In this document: piece by piece, positions 1 to 8,075 of the stretch
Layout of the letters: the number at the start of each line of letters is the position of its first letter
Numbering within the stretch: the stretch's first letter is position 1
Origin: DASSKP01 sp035695045
GTDB taxonomy: Bacteria > Actinomycetota > Actinomycetes > JAFAQI01
Assembly: GCA_035695045.1 (NCBI GenBank)
Contig: DASSEX010000065.1
Location: forward strand, 1-47,232
Length of the DNA: 47,232 nt
Direction of reading: 5' to 3'
Translations under genes and position numbers: made by a program
Notes under the pieces: generated by a model
Told to the model about the DNA's origin: nothing
What the model saw: only the letters and a program-made list of their open reading frames with translations
Databases searched by the model: none

Positions 1-464
1 GAGGCGCACTGCGTGTTGAACGTCGCGCCGTGGTCGGTGCTGACGCTGTTGGACAGGTTGGTGAGGTTCTGCAGGTCGGAGAAGAAGATGTCGCCCTTCT
101 TGTCGAGGGCGAACTCCGTGTCGCCGCCGCCCTGCGGGCAGGTCAGCGGCTTCCCGACGCCGATGTTGCCGGGGATCATCTGGAAGCTCTTGCCATGGTC
201 GCGCGAGGTCCAGATGAAGCTGTGGGCAGTCGACGAGCCGTTGGGCACGCTGGAGTACCAGCGGTCGGCCCGGTCGATCGCGATGTCGGGCTCGAAACCG
301 GAGCGCTGCTGGTCGACGACGACCTCGTGAGAGAAGCGCAGAGCCGAGGCCGGCGCCTTGGCGGCGCTCCTGGCCGGGGTCGCGGCGTCGGCGCCGACGA
401 CGATCGCACCGGCAGCCAGGACACCGGCGCAGGCGAGAGCAAGGACTGGGGCGGGACGGGGCAC
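1..464 (-). CDS. Secreted Asp-box (BNR/sialidase-fold) protein, N-terminal part, cut by window edge
   Basis: This minus-strand gene runs off the left edge, so only about 154 N-terminal codons are visible. It begins with an export-type leader (MPRPAPVLALACAGVLAAGA), followed by an Ala/Ser-rich linker. Two Asp-box motifs then appear, SRDHGKSF and STDHGATF, which are the beta-hairpin signatures of sialidase-like beta-propellers. The phrase GFEPDIAIDRADRWYSS resembles the opening of the related gene at 42542-43948. I chose the GTG at 464 because GGAGGA lies just upstream (468-473); an in-frame ATG at 494 would add ten residues. No catalytic sialidase residues can be judged from this fragment, so substrate and activity are unknown. 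It is probably an extracellular or surface protein. It lies downstream of the LigB-like gene on the same strand, with an 84-base gap. Confidence 0.75.
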   Translation of the reverse strand, partial: MPRPAPVLALACAGVLAAGAIVVGADAATPARSAAKAPASALRFSHEVVVDQQRSGFEPDIAIDRADRWYSSVPNGSSTAHSFIWTSRDHGKSFQMIPGNIGVGKPLTCPQGGGDTEFALDKKGDIFFSDLQNLTNLSNSVSTDHGATFNTQCA

Positions 465-548
465 GGTTCCTCCGCAGACTGTGGGTCGTCGCATCGGCTA
501 ACGACCGTCTGAGCGAGGAGATACGGGCAGAAGGCCCCGAAACCCTCC

Positions 549-1199
549 CTACTGCCAGGTCACGAGGTGGTAACCGACGCCGTACGGCGCCGCGAAGAAC
601 GCGTCGTGAGCCACGAGATCACCGTCGCCCGCCGCGCCGGCGAGCACCTGCCACGGCGCCCGGCCGGCCACGAGCAGCTCGTCCGCCTCGCCCGGCTGGA
701 GGGAGAGCAACGTCCCCGCGTCCGCCCGCGCCAGGGCGTCGGCGACGTGCTCGTCGTACGGCGCCGCGCGCGGGTCCAGGTAGCCGGGAGCCTTCTCGGA
801 ATGGCGGGCGGAGCCGTCGCCCATGACGAGGAGCGCCACCCGATCGGCGGCGGCGGCGAGCTCGGCTCCGAGCGACGCGCACTCGTCGGCGTCGAGATCC
901 GGCGACACCGCGACGAAGGAACGCACCACCCCGCGAGTCAGCCAGCCGCCGACCAGAAGAGAGAGCGGTAACGGTTCGGGAACGTCGACCGCGACGTCGA
1001 CGCCCCACGGCGCGAAGCTCGACGCGTGTGGCCCGATGTCGGCTCCGACCACGGCGAGCAGGTCGGGCGAGGCGTCGACGAGACGCCCGACTGCTGCGCG
1101 GCAACGCGCGCGTACGTCATCCATCTCCCCCGCGGCTCCGGCCGCCAGCTCCGGGACGAGCAGCGGCGGATGCGGACAGACAGCAGCGGCTACCAGCAT
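549..1199 (-). CDS. LigB-superfamily (class III extradiol dioxygenase-like) protein
   Basis: This 216-residue protein starts MLVAAAVCPHPPLLVPEL, the N-terminal signature of the class III extradiol dioxygenase subunit B-like family commonly found next to miaB in actinobacteria. The early CPHPP histidine, a VVGADIGPH segment and the later MGDGSARHSEKAPGYLDPRAAP region match the fold's metal-site surroundings. True ring-opening activity is not established for this subfamily, and I infer only fold membership. The ATG at 1199 was chosen because it lies ten bases after the miaB stop, and upstream codons in the longer frame lie inside miaB and are Arg-rich and unlike the family. It is probably co-transcribed with miaB. 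The protein has no signal peptide or membrane segment, so it should be cytoplasmic. Confidence 0.8.
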   Translation of the reverse strand: MLVAAAVCPHPPLLVPELAAGAAGEMDDVRARCRAAVGRLVDASPDLLAVVGADIGPHASSFAPWGVDVAVDVPEPLPLSLLVGGWLTRGVVRSFVAVSPDLDADECASLGAELAAAADRVALLVMGDGSARHSEKAPGYLDPRAAPYDEHVADALARADAGTLLSLQPGEADELLVAGRAPWQVLAGAAGDGDLVAHDAFFAAPYGVGYHLVTWQ

Positions 1200-1209
1200 T
1201 CGAGCGTGA

Positions 1210-2646
1210 TCATGGCGAAGTCGCCGGGCGGAGGGTCGGCATGCCCAGCGGAACGCCGGCCGGCGCCGGCGGACTCGCGTGCCGCGCCTGCCAGGCGTCA
1301 CCGCCGGGCGTCCGACGGACCGCGAGCACGCGGTCCGCGACGAGATGGTGCGGCGCCGCATACGTCACCTCGACGGTGACGATGTCCCCTGGGCGCGCCG
1401 CCACGGACGCGAAGTGGACCAGTCGGTTGTCCCGCGCCCGGCCGGACATGCGTCGGGTCGCCTCGTCCTTGCGGCCCTCGCCCTCCGCCACCAGCACCTC
1501 GAGCGTCGCGCCCACGAGCTTCTTGTTCTCCTCCCAGGCGACGTCATCGATGAGCGCCACGAGGCGTTGGTAGCGCTCGGCGACGACCTCCGGCGGCACC
1601 TGGTCCGGCATCTCCGCCGCAGGCGTGCCCGGTCGCTTGGAGTACTGGAACGTGAACGCCCCCGCGAACCGCGCAGCACGCGCGACCTCGAGCGTCGCGT
1701 CGAAGTCCGCATCGGTCTCGCCCGGGAAGCCCACGATGATGTCGGTCGTGATGGCGGCGTCCGGCATCGCGGCGCGCACCCGGTCCAGGATGCCGAGATA
1801 GCGGTCGGCGCGATACGAACGGCGCATCGACTTCAGCACCGCGTCACTCCCCGACTGCAGCGGCATGTGCAGGCTCGGCATCACGTTGGGCGTCTCCGCC
1901 ATGGCGGCGATCACGTCGTCGGTGAAGTCGCGCGGGTGCGGCGACGTGAACCGCACGCGCTCGAGGCCTTCGATCTCACCACCCGCGCGCAACAGCTTCG
2001 AGAACGCCTGCCGGTCACCGAACTCGGCGCCGTAGGAGTTGACGTTCTGCCCGAGCAACGTCACCTCGATGACACCGTCGGCCACCAGCGTCTCGACCTC
2101 GCGCAGGATGTCCCCCGGTCGCCGGTCCTTCTCACGTCCGCGCAGCGACGGCACGATGCAGAACGTGCACGTGTTGTTGCAGCCGACGCTGATGCTGACC
2201 CACGCGCTGTACGGCGACTGCCGCCGCGTCGGCAGCGTGGAAGGGAAGACCTCGAGCGCTTCCAGCAGCTCGACCTGAGCCTCCTGCTCCACCCGCGCGC
2301 GCTCGAGAAGCACGGGAAGGGCACCCACGTTGTGGGTGCCGAAGACGACGTCGACCCACGGCGCGCGGTCGACGATGGTGCCGCGATCCTTCTGCGCGAG
2401 GCAGCCGCCGACGGCGATCTGCATGCCGGGATGCGACTTCTTCACCGGCAGGAGGTGCCCGAGGTTCCCGTAGAGCCGGTTGTCGGCGTTCTCCCGTACG
2501 GCACAGGTGTTGAAGACGATGACGTCAGGGGTAGCTTCCGCGTCGGCGGCGACGTACCCCGCGTCCTCCAGCAGGCCGGCGATCCGCTCGGAGTCGTGCA
2601 CGTTCATCTGGCACCCGTAGGTGCGGACGGCGTACGTGCGCGGCAT
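1210..2646 (-). CDS. miaB: tRNA-2-methylthio-N6-dimethylallyladenosine synthase MiaB
   Basis: MiaB is a radical-SAM methylthiotransferase that adds a methylthio group to i6A37 of tRNAs. The 478-residue protein has the three parts expected. An N-terminal MTTase domain carries the cluster cysteines C12 (TYGCQMNVHDSE), C48 (FNTCAVREN) and C82 (GGCLAQKD). The radical-SAM motif CNNTCTFC has C156, C160 and C163. A C-terminal TRAM-type domain follows from about residue 380. The TYGCQMN opening distinguishes it from RimO, which is also present in this window. The start at 2646 (MPRTYAVRTYGC) gives the family's usual length; a TAGCCT hexamer lies seven bases upstream, suggesting a leaderless transcript. 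It is divergent from asnA and is followed by the LigB-like gene. The last 20 or so residues are a Pro/Ala-rich tail outside the conserved domain. Confidence 0.97.
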   Translation of the reverse strand: MPRTYAVRTYGCQMNVHDSERIAGLLEDAGYVAADAEATPDVIVFNTCAVRENADNRLYGNLGHLLPVKKSHPGMQIAVGGCLAQKDRGTIVDRAPWVDVVFGTHNVGALPVLLERARVEQEAQVELLEALEVFPSTLPTRRQSPYSAWVSISVGCNNTCTFCIVPSLRGREKDRRPGDILREVETLVADGVIEVTLLGQNVNSYGAEFGDRQAFSKLLRAGGEIEGLERVRFTSPHPRDFTDDVIAAMAETPNVMPSLHMPLQSGSDAVLKSMRRSYRADRYLGILDRVRAAMPDAAITTDIIVGFPGETDADFDATLEVARAARFAGAFTFQYSKRPGTPAAEMPDQVPPEVVAERYQRLVALIDDVAWEENKKLVGATLEVLVAEGEGRKDEATRRMSGRARDNRLVHFASVAARPGDIVTVEVTYAAPHHLVADRVLAVRRTPGGDAWQARHASPPAPAGVPLGMPTLRPATSP

Positions 2647-2653
2647 GCCATCC

Positions 2654-2659
2654 AGGCTA
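2654..2659 (-). promoter_or_regulatory. miaB -10 element (TAGCCT), probable leaderless start
   Basis: On the minus strand TAGCCT (TANNNT class) sits seven bases before the miaB ATG and there is no Shine-Dalgarno sequence between them. No good -35 was seen. This fits leaderless transcription as known in actinobacteria; it is an inference from position and sequence only. Confidence 0.5.
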
Positions 2660-2740
2660 CGGCGACCGGGACGTTCTGCCCTGTTCGCGCCGGGTCTGGC
2701 GACCCCAGAGTGGGGACCAGCCACGGGAAAGCGAGGAGCC

Positions 2741-3871
2741 ATGACCGACAAGAAGGCGGATCTGGCCGGGCCCGGGATCGGGAGCTACGACGAGCTGGCG
2801 CACGTCCTGCCGGACGACTACAAGCCACTGCTGACCGACCGCGAGACCCAGCAGGCGATCTTCGCCGCGAAGCGGTTCATCGAGGACGGCCTGTGCCGGG
2901 AGCTCGGCCTGATCATGACGAGCGTGCCGTTGATCGTCGACAGCAGCTCGGGCGTCAACGACCTGCTCGACCGCGACGGCTCCCGCACGCCCGTGCGGTT
3001 CCACATCAGCAACGACCGAGACCTCCATCCCGTCGACGCCGAGATCGTCCAGGCGGCGACGAAGTGGAAGCGGCTCGCGCTGCGCCGGTTCGACTGCCTC
3101 CCCGGCGAAGGCATCTGCACCGACATGCGCGCCGTCCGCAAGGACTACTTCCTCGACCACGACCACAGTGCGTACGTCGACCAGTGGGACTGGGAGCGCG
3201 TGATCACCTTCGACGACCGCAACCTCGACTACCTCAAGGACGTCGTGCGCGCGATCTGGCAGGTCATCGTCGGCGCCGAACGTCACGTCCACCAGCTGTT
3301 CCCCGCACTGCGCGACCCGCGCTATCCGGAGCTCCCCGAAGACATCACGTTCGTCCACGCCGAGGACGTCCTCGCGATGTATCCCGACCTGCCGCGCAAG
3401 CAGCGCGAGACGGCGTTGCTGCAGGACTACCCCGCCGTGTTCCTCATCGGCATCGGCTGGCCGCTCGCGGACGGCTACCCGCACGAGATGCGTGCCGCCG
3501 ACTACGACGACTGGGTCACCGACACGAGCCTCGAGACCGGAAAGCCGACGCACGGCCTCAACGGCGACATCCTCGTGTGGAACCCGGTCACCCGGCGCCG
3601 CCACGAGCTGTCCTCGCTGGGGATACGGGTGACGAAGCACACGCTGCGCCGGCAGCTCGAGGTGAGCGGACAGCTCGACCTTCTCGAGCTGCCCTACCAC
3701 CAGGCGATCCTCACCGACCAGATCCCGCTGTCCATCGGCGGCGGCATCGGCCAGTCGCGCACGCTCATGCAGCTGTTGCGTAAGGCGCATCTCGGCGAGG
3801 TGAGCGTGACGGTATGGCCGAAGGTGCTCACGGACATGTGCGAGGAGCGCAACATCCACGTGCTGACGTGA
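2741..3871 (+). CDS. asnA: Aspartate--ammonia ligase (asparagine synthetase A)
   Basis: AsnA makes asparagine from aspartate, ammonia and ATP and is a class II aminoacyl-tRNA-synthetase-like enzyme. The 376-residue protein carries the family's hallmarks: VQAATKWKRLALRRFD, SAYVDQWDWERV, ITFVHAEDVLAMYPDLPRK, MRAADYDDW, GLNGDILVWNPV, ELSSLGIRV and the C-terminal IGGGIGQSRTLMQLL. These correspond closely to E. coli AsnA, which is about 330 residues. This protein is longer mainly through an N-terminal extension of some 25-30 residues before the first conserved region. The start ATG at 2741 has GAGGAG only two bases away, so the ribosome-binding site is unusual; no other in-frame start fits the protein better. 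The gene is divergent from miaB and followed 58 bases later by a VOC-fold gene. AsnB-type, glutamine-dependent synthetases are the commoner form in actinobacteria. Confidence 0.95.
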   Translation: MTDKKADLAGPGIGSYDELAHVLPDDYKPLLTDRETQQAIFAAKRFIEDGLCRELGLIMTSVPLIVDSSSGVNDLLDRDGSRTPVRFHISNDRDLHPVDAEIVQAATKWKRLALRRFDCLPGEGICTDMRAVRKDYFLDHDHSAYVDQWDWERVITFDDRNLDYLKDVVRAIWQVIVGAERHVHQLFPALRDPRYPELPEDITFVHAEDVLAMYPDLPRKQRETALLQDYPAVFLIGIGWPLADGYPHEMRAADYDDWVTDTSLETGKPTHGLNGDILVWNPVTRRRHELSSLGIRVTKHTLRRQLEVSGQLDLLELPYHQAILTDQIPLSIGGGIGQSRTLMQLLRKAHLGEVSVTVWPKVLTDMCEERNIHVLT

Positions 3872-3929
3872 CCGTTTCGTTGCGTTCGGCCCCGTGATCG
3901 TGACGGCTTTGCCGTGGCAGGGTGACGCC

Positions 3930-4313
3930 ATGACGCATCGCAGCCGCCTGACCGCGGTCCTCGTCGACGTCCCGCGGGCCGAGCACGAGCGCGCCGTCGC
4001 CTTCTGGTCGGCCGCACTGGGACGCGACGGCAAGACCTACGAGAAGTTCCCGGAGTACGTCGTCTTCGGTGAGGCCACGCCCGGGGTCGAGTTCATGGTG
4101 CAGGCGACCGGTGACGAGGCGCCGCGGGTGCATCTCGACATCGAGTCCGACGACGTCGAGGCAGAGGTCAAGCGACTGCAAGCCCTCGGCGCGGTCGAGA
4201 TCGAGCGGCACCACTCCTGGGTCGTGATGAAGGACCCGGCGGGCACCGTGTTCTGCGTCGTACAGATCCAGATCAAGGAAGCGTTCGAGAAGTCCGCGAC
4301 GACCTGGGACTGA
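3930..4313 (+). CDS. VOC (glyoxalase/bleomycin-resistance fold) protein
   Basis: This 127-residue protein has the beta-alpha-beta-beta-beta pattern of the vicinal oxygen chelate superfamily. It opens LTAVLVDVPRAEHERAVAFWSAALG, which is the usual first module, and ends HHSWVVMKDPAGTVFCVVQ, the typical module-two strand with the DPAG turn. The sequence VHLDIESDDVEAEVKRLQALGA is the second alpha/beta unit. These proteins are enzymes or binding proteins acting on small molecules; no substrate can be assigned here. The start at 3930 is preceded by an AGGGTG stretch at usable distance. The last 41 bases overlap the end of the convergent Asp-box gene on the other strand, so the two 3' ends are antisense to each other. 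Confidence 0.85.
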   Translation: MTHRSRLTAVLVDVPRAEHERAVAFWSAALGRDGKTYEKFPEYVVFGEATPGVEFMVQATGDEAPRVHLDIESDDVEAEVKRLQALGAVEIERHHSWVVMKDPAGTVFCVVQIQIKEAFEKSATTWD

Positions 4314-7233
4314 CGCGACGCCGCCGGTGCATGACGCCGGCAGCCACCATCAGGACCAGCGCAGCGATGGGCACGGCCGGCGAGCTACCGGTGTTCGACA
4401 GCGTGCCTCCCGCGCCCCCGCCGCCGGCGGTCGGCGCGCCACCGGCGCCCGGCCCGCTGCTCGACACCGCGGAGTGACCCAGGTCGAGCTCCCACGCCGC
4501 CTGCCCGTAGAGGCCGACGAGCAGTCGACGCCCGGTCGAGTCGAGGAAGATGTCGCGCACCGGAATGCCTCGCGGCAGCCCGCCGCCGAGATGCGCCCAC
4601 TTCCCGTCGCCGATGGCGTCCTGGTAGACGCCGGTCTCGGTCGCGACGATGAGGTGGCCCGCCCGGTAGACGACGCCGTAGACGCTGCCCTTCGGGAGGT
4701 TGCCGGTGATGTCGGTGAAGCTCGCCCCGCCGTCGTGGCTCATCAGCACGCGCGCGGTCCCGGTCTTGCTCAGCGGGTAGCCGTAGGGGTTCAGCTCGCC
4801 GAACGTCACGTAGATCGTGCGCTTGTCCGTCGGGTCGATGGTGATGCCGGTCGGGTAGCCCTTCGGCAGCCCACGGCCGGCAGCGATGTGCCAGCACTTG
4901 GACGCGCCCTTCGCCGGTGTGCAGCCCGGCTTGACGTTCGTCGCGATCGCCGCCTTGAGCAGGTTGGCGTCCGTGAAGGCTCCGCGGCACGGGCCGCAGA
5001 TGGCGGCGTACACGTTCGCGCCGCGGATGCCCAGTGCAGTCGTCTGCCAGAGATAAGGCTTCCCCGTCGCCGGGTTCTTCACCGGGCTGTTGCCCAGACT
5101 GAAGCTCTCGGTCCAGTCCGACTGCACGACGGTGCCGGTCGCCGCGGAGTCGTAGAGCACCTGCGTGTTGGCGCCCTTCGTCGTCTCCTTGATGTCGTTG
5201 GCCGCGGCGACGAGGTGGTTCGGATCGGTCGGATCGATCTCGGCCGGCGACAGGAACTGCGCGGCGGTGAGGTCCGGCGGGATACCGCGGATGTTCTTCC
5301 CGTGGTCGGTGGTCACGTACATCGACGCACCGGTGTAGGAGCAGTAGAAGACGTCGGGGTTCGGCGTCGGCAGGACGTTGACGCCGTCACCGCCGCAGAT
5401 CTCGATGCCGTGGTTGCTGCCCTTGGGCACCAGCGCCGCACCGTTGTCCTGCAGACCGACGATGACCTCGTTGTCCGGCAGCAGTGCGACGTTCCACGGC
5501 TGCAACGTCGCGAGCGTGTTCATCGACGACCAGTGCTGGTTGTCGAAACCGGTCGTCGTCTGGTTGCCGGTGTCCGCCGGAGTGACCTGATGACTGTCCT
5601 GGCGGAAGAAGCCACCGTCGTTGCCGGTGTAGATACGCGACCCGGTCGCCGTCGGCACCACGATCGCCGCGTGCTGGTCGGGGTGAGTGGACTTGCCGCC
5701 GACGATCGGCGTCTGGTCCGGGCACGACGCGCCGTTGGTGACGTTCTGCGTGTAGGTGAGGAAGCCACAGAGGTCCGCGTAGCGCTGGATCGTCGAAAAG
5801 GTGTACGGCGCCGGTCCGGACCCCGCCCCCGGCACAGCCGGCGTGCCCTGGAAGACCTCCTCGAGGCCGAGGTAGACCTGGTCCGGGACCTTGGGGTCGG
5901 TCTGGACCCACAGGTTGTAGTCACCCTGCACGCCGATCCCGTAGCCGAGCCCGCCGTAGAGGGCGAGCAGGGAGTTGGGTGAGGTCTCCAGCGTCTGCGG
6001 CGTCGCCTTGACGTTGAACGACGTGCCGTCGTCGTCGGACCGGTACAGACCGTTGAACACGGTGTTGGTCGCGTTGAGGTTCTGGCCGGACGCGTCCTGG
6101 AGCACGTCGAGGCCCCCGGGTGCGGCGCCCGCGGCCAGGCCGGCATCCGAGACCGCAGCCCAGAGCACGTCGCTCTGGCCCGGCGCCTGGCCGTAGGCGA
6201 GGACGACTCGGCCGACCGGATCGCTGGAGGACGCGGGGTGGTGCAACGTGTCGGTGCCCGCGAGACGCTGCCAGGTGCTGCCGGCGTCGGTGCTCCGGTA
6301 GAGCCCGTTGCCCGGCGACGCGACCTTGCCGTCCGGGAGCTTCGTCTTGCCGTAGAAGAAGCCGACCGCCGCCGTGAACTCCTTCGGTGCGCCTGGCTTG
6401 GCGACGACCGACGACACCCAGTTGGCGAACGGGCCGGTCGCGGGCTTGCCGCCCGCGCCTGTCGGCAGCGCCACCCGGGTGAAATGACGACCCTTGTCGG
6501 TGGAACGGAACAATCCGTTGTTCGTCGCCGCGAGGACGGCAGCCGACGAGACGCTGATCTGCGTGACCGCGTAACCGGTTGTGGTCTGCGCCGGCCGGGT
6601 GAAGGTCCGTCCGCCGTCGCGGCTGACGTAGATGCCGGTGCCCACTGCGTCACCGGACAAGGAGTTGAAGGTGATCCCGGTGCCGACGTACAGGATCTTC
6701 GGGTCGGTGGGGTCGATCGCGATCGCGCCGACCGCTGCGCGCGGCAGCTTGCCGTTGCTCAGGTTGGTCCAGTGCGCGCCGGCGTCGGTGGAGCGCCACA
6801 GGCCGCCCATGTTGCCGATGTAGACGGTGTCGGGATGCCCTGCGGGCGAGGCGACCGCGGCACCCATGCCGGCGACCCGCTCGAACTGCTCACCGGACTG
6901 GGAGTAGCCCGGCGGCATGTCGACGCCGTACGGACCGCGCGAGACCCATCGCCGGGTTCCGTCGACCGTCGGCAGCTGCCTGGCCTGCCGGTCCTGTGCG
7001 AGGGCAGCGCCGACGGCGTCGACGTTGTCGACCGACTCCGGCGCCGTCGCGAGACGCTCGTGCTCGACACCCTCCGGGTTGGTGCCGGCCGGGTACACGT
7101 GCGGGACGCCGTAGGCGTCGAGACCGCTCACGGCGGACGAGCTTCGGACGGCCGAACCACCCGGCGTCGCGACAGCGAGCGCGGTCACCGCGGCGATCCC
7201 CCCGGTCAACCACCAACGACGTCCTGCCCGCAT
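4273..7233 (-). CDS. Large secreted Asp-box beta-propeller protein with sortase-like LSNTG tail
   Basis: The 986-residue product starts with a basic n-region and hydrophobic signal segment (MRAGRRWWLTGGIAAVTALA), then shows at least six Asp-box (S-x-D-x-G-x-x-[FW]) hairpins: STDAGAHW, SRDGGRTF, STDKGRHF, STDAGSTW, SDDDGTSF and SHDGGASF. This pattern belongs to sialidase-like and sortilin/VPS10-like beta-propellers. Paired Cys segments (ICGGDG, AICGPCRGA) may form disulfides. The C-terminus has a Gly/Ala linker, LSNTG at residues 945-949, a hydrophobic stretch (953-968) and a basic tail HRRRR, which is the layout of a sortase-anchored wall protein with a variant of LPXTG. The start is supported by GGAGG about eight bases upstream. 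I infer a cell-surface protein of unknown ligand. Its 3' end overlaps the VOC gene by 41 bases. Two further Asp-box proteins are in the window. Confidence 0.85.
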   Translation of the reverse strand: MRAGRRWWLTGGIAAVTALAVATPGGSAVRSSSAVSGLDAYGVPHVYPAGTNPEGVEHERLATAPESVDNVDAVGAALAQDRQARQLPTVDGTRRWVSRGPYGVDMPPGYSQSGEQFERVAGMGAAVASPAGHPDTVYIGNMGGLWRSTDAGAHWTNLSNGKLPRAAVGAIAIDPTDPKILYVGTGITFNSLSGDAVGTGIYVSRDGGRTFTRPAQTTTGYAVTQISVSSAAVLAATNNGLFRSTDKGRHFTRVALPTGAGGKPATGPFANWVSSVVAKPGAPKEFTAAVGFFYGKTKLPDGKVASPGNGLYRSTDAGSTWQRLAGTDTLHHPASSSDPVGRVVLAYGQAPGQSDVLWAAVSDAGLAAGAAPGGLDVLQDASGQNLNATNTVFNGLYRSDDDGTSFNVKATPQTLETSPNSLLALYGGLGYGIGVQGDYNLWVQTDPKVPDQVYLGLEEVFQGTPAVPGAGSGPAPYTFSTIQRYADLCGFLTYTQNVTNGASCPDQTPIVGGKSTHPDQHAAIVVPTATGSRIYTGNDGGFFRQDSHQVTPADTGNQTTTGFDNQHWSSMNTLATLQPWNVALLPDNEVIVGLQDNGAALVPKGSNHGIEICGGDGVNVLPTPNPDVFYCSYTGASMYVTTDHGKNIRGIPPDLTAAQFLSPAEIDPTDPNHLVAAANDIKETTKGANTQVLYDSAATGTVVQSDWTESFSLGNSPVKNPATGKPYLWQTTALGIRGANVYAAICGPCRGAFTDANLLKAAIATNVKPGCTPAKGASKCWHIAAGRGLPKGYPTGITIDPTDKRTIYVTFGELNPYGYPLSKTGTARVLMSHDGGASFTDITGNLPKGSVYGVVYRAGHLIVATETGVYQDAIGDGKWAHLGGGLPRGIPVRDIFLDSTGRRLLVGLYGQAAWELDLGHSAVSSSGPGAGGAPTAGGGGAGGTLSNTGSSPAVPIAALVLMVAAGVMHRRRRVSPRSSRTSRTLP

Positions 7234-7249
7234 TGCCCGCCTCCTCCGC

Positions 7250-7271
7250 GGGGTCGCACCGTTGCGACCCC
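7250..7271 (-). terminator. Perfect 8-bp stem-loop before the Asp-box gene's RBS
   Basis: The arms GGGGTCGC (7250-7257) and GCGACCCC (7264-7271) are perfectly complementary with a six-base loop. The element lies 41 bases after the stop of the DinB-like gene and directly before the GGAGGAGG of the Asp-box gene. It could end transcripts of the upstream gene or shape the leader of the downstream one; there is no U-tract. Confidence 0.45.
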
Positions 7272-7312
7272 TGCACCACGTTCAACGCGGGACGGGTGAA
7301 TCCTTCGCGGCG

Positions 7313-8008
7313 TCAGTCCGAGATGTCGGTTTCGGCCAATGGGCCGAAGACGCAGAACACGTCGAGGTACGGCGCGGGGTCGCCGATCCAGTCGAAGGCC
7401 TCGACCTGCGCGCGGCTGCGCCGGCCTGCGAGCGCGCGGAACAGGTCGAACTCCCGGCCCGACACCGTCGCGGCCGGCTCGCCTTCACCCGCCGTCGTGT
7501 CGAACCCTCGCGCGGGGTCACGCAGGCGCAGCGCCCGCAGTCCGGCCGCCTTGATCCGGCGAGCGAGACCCATGGAGTAGCCGGTGACGGCGAAGCGCAG
7601 CGCGGCGTCGTCGTCGAGGTGGGCGGCGTGGATTGCACCGCGGAGGTCCTGCTCGTGGGTGATGACGTCGATCGTCAGCGGCGGAGGGATGAGCCCGGCG
7701 CGGGCCAGCTCGACGATCGGGTCGACTCCGGCAGCCCACTCCTCCAGCAGCGCCGGGATGGCGGCGTCGCGCCGGGCGTCGACCTGCTGCTGAGTCTCCT
7801 CCGGTCTGGGGATGCCCTTCAGCCGACCCGCGACGATGTCGGTCGGGATCGCCGCGAGGTGTGCGACCACGTCGTGGACGGTCCACTCCGGCGTGGCCGC
7901 AACCCGGGTCGCTGCCTGCTCGGCGGACAGTCCGCGCACCAGACCGACCACCCGGTCGTGGGCTTCTACGTAGAGCTCGGCCGTCGACTCCGGCGTGATC
8001 ACGGACAC
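7313..8008 (-). CDS. DinB-like / maleylpyruvate isomerase-family mycothiol-dependent enzyme
   Basis: This 231-residue protein belongs to the MDMPI family, in which a DinB-like four-helix bundle binds a divalent metal and, in characterised members, uses mycothiol. The N-terminal bundle is visible: TAELYVEAHDRVVGLVRGLSAEQ, then the metal-site helix PEWTVHDVVAHLA, and a later VITHEQDLRGAIHA that supplies a further His. A C-terminal domain of about 80 residues (LRLRDPARGFDTTAGEGEPAATVSGREFDLFRALAGRRS) is the typical MDMPI C-terminal part. The substrate is unknown. I chose GTG at 8008 because a GGGGGAG sequence precedes it by about eight bases; the frame stays open to 8065, but the added residues are unlike the family. 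It follows rny on the same strand with a 67-base gap. Confidence 0.85.
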   Translation of the reverse strand: MSVITPESTAELYVEAHDRVVGLVRGLSAEQAATRVAATPEWTVHDVVAHLAAIPTDIVAGRLKGIPRPEETQQQVDARRDAAIPALLEEWAAGVDPIVELARAGLIPPPLTIDVITHEQDLRGAIHAAHLDDDAALRFAVTGYSMGLARRIKAAGLRALRLRDPARGFDTTAGEGEPAATVSGREFDLFRALAGRRSRAQVEAFDWIGDPAPYLDVFCVFGPLAETDISD

Positions 8009-8075
8009 GTCGCGCACTCCCCCGGTCTGGTTGCGGCGGTCATCGTGGCAGACGTCGCCGAACACCTGCGTGCGG

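Noticed and set aside
1279..3783. Long plus-strand frame of 834 codons across miaB and asnA
   Set aside because: It is the opposite- and shifted-frame shadow of two clearly recognised genes, with Arg/His-rich composition typical of GC-rich shadows.
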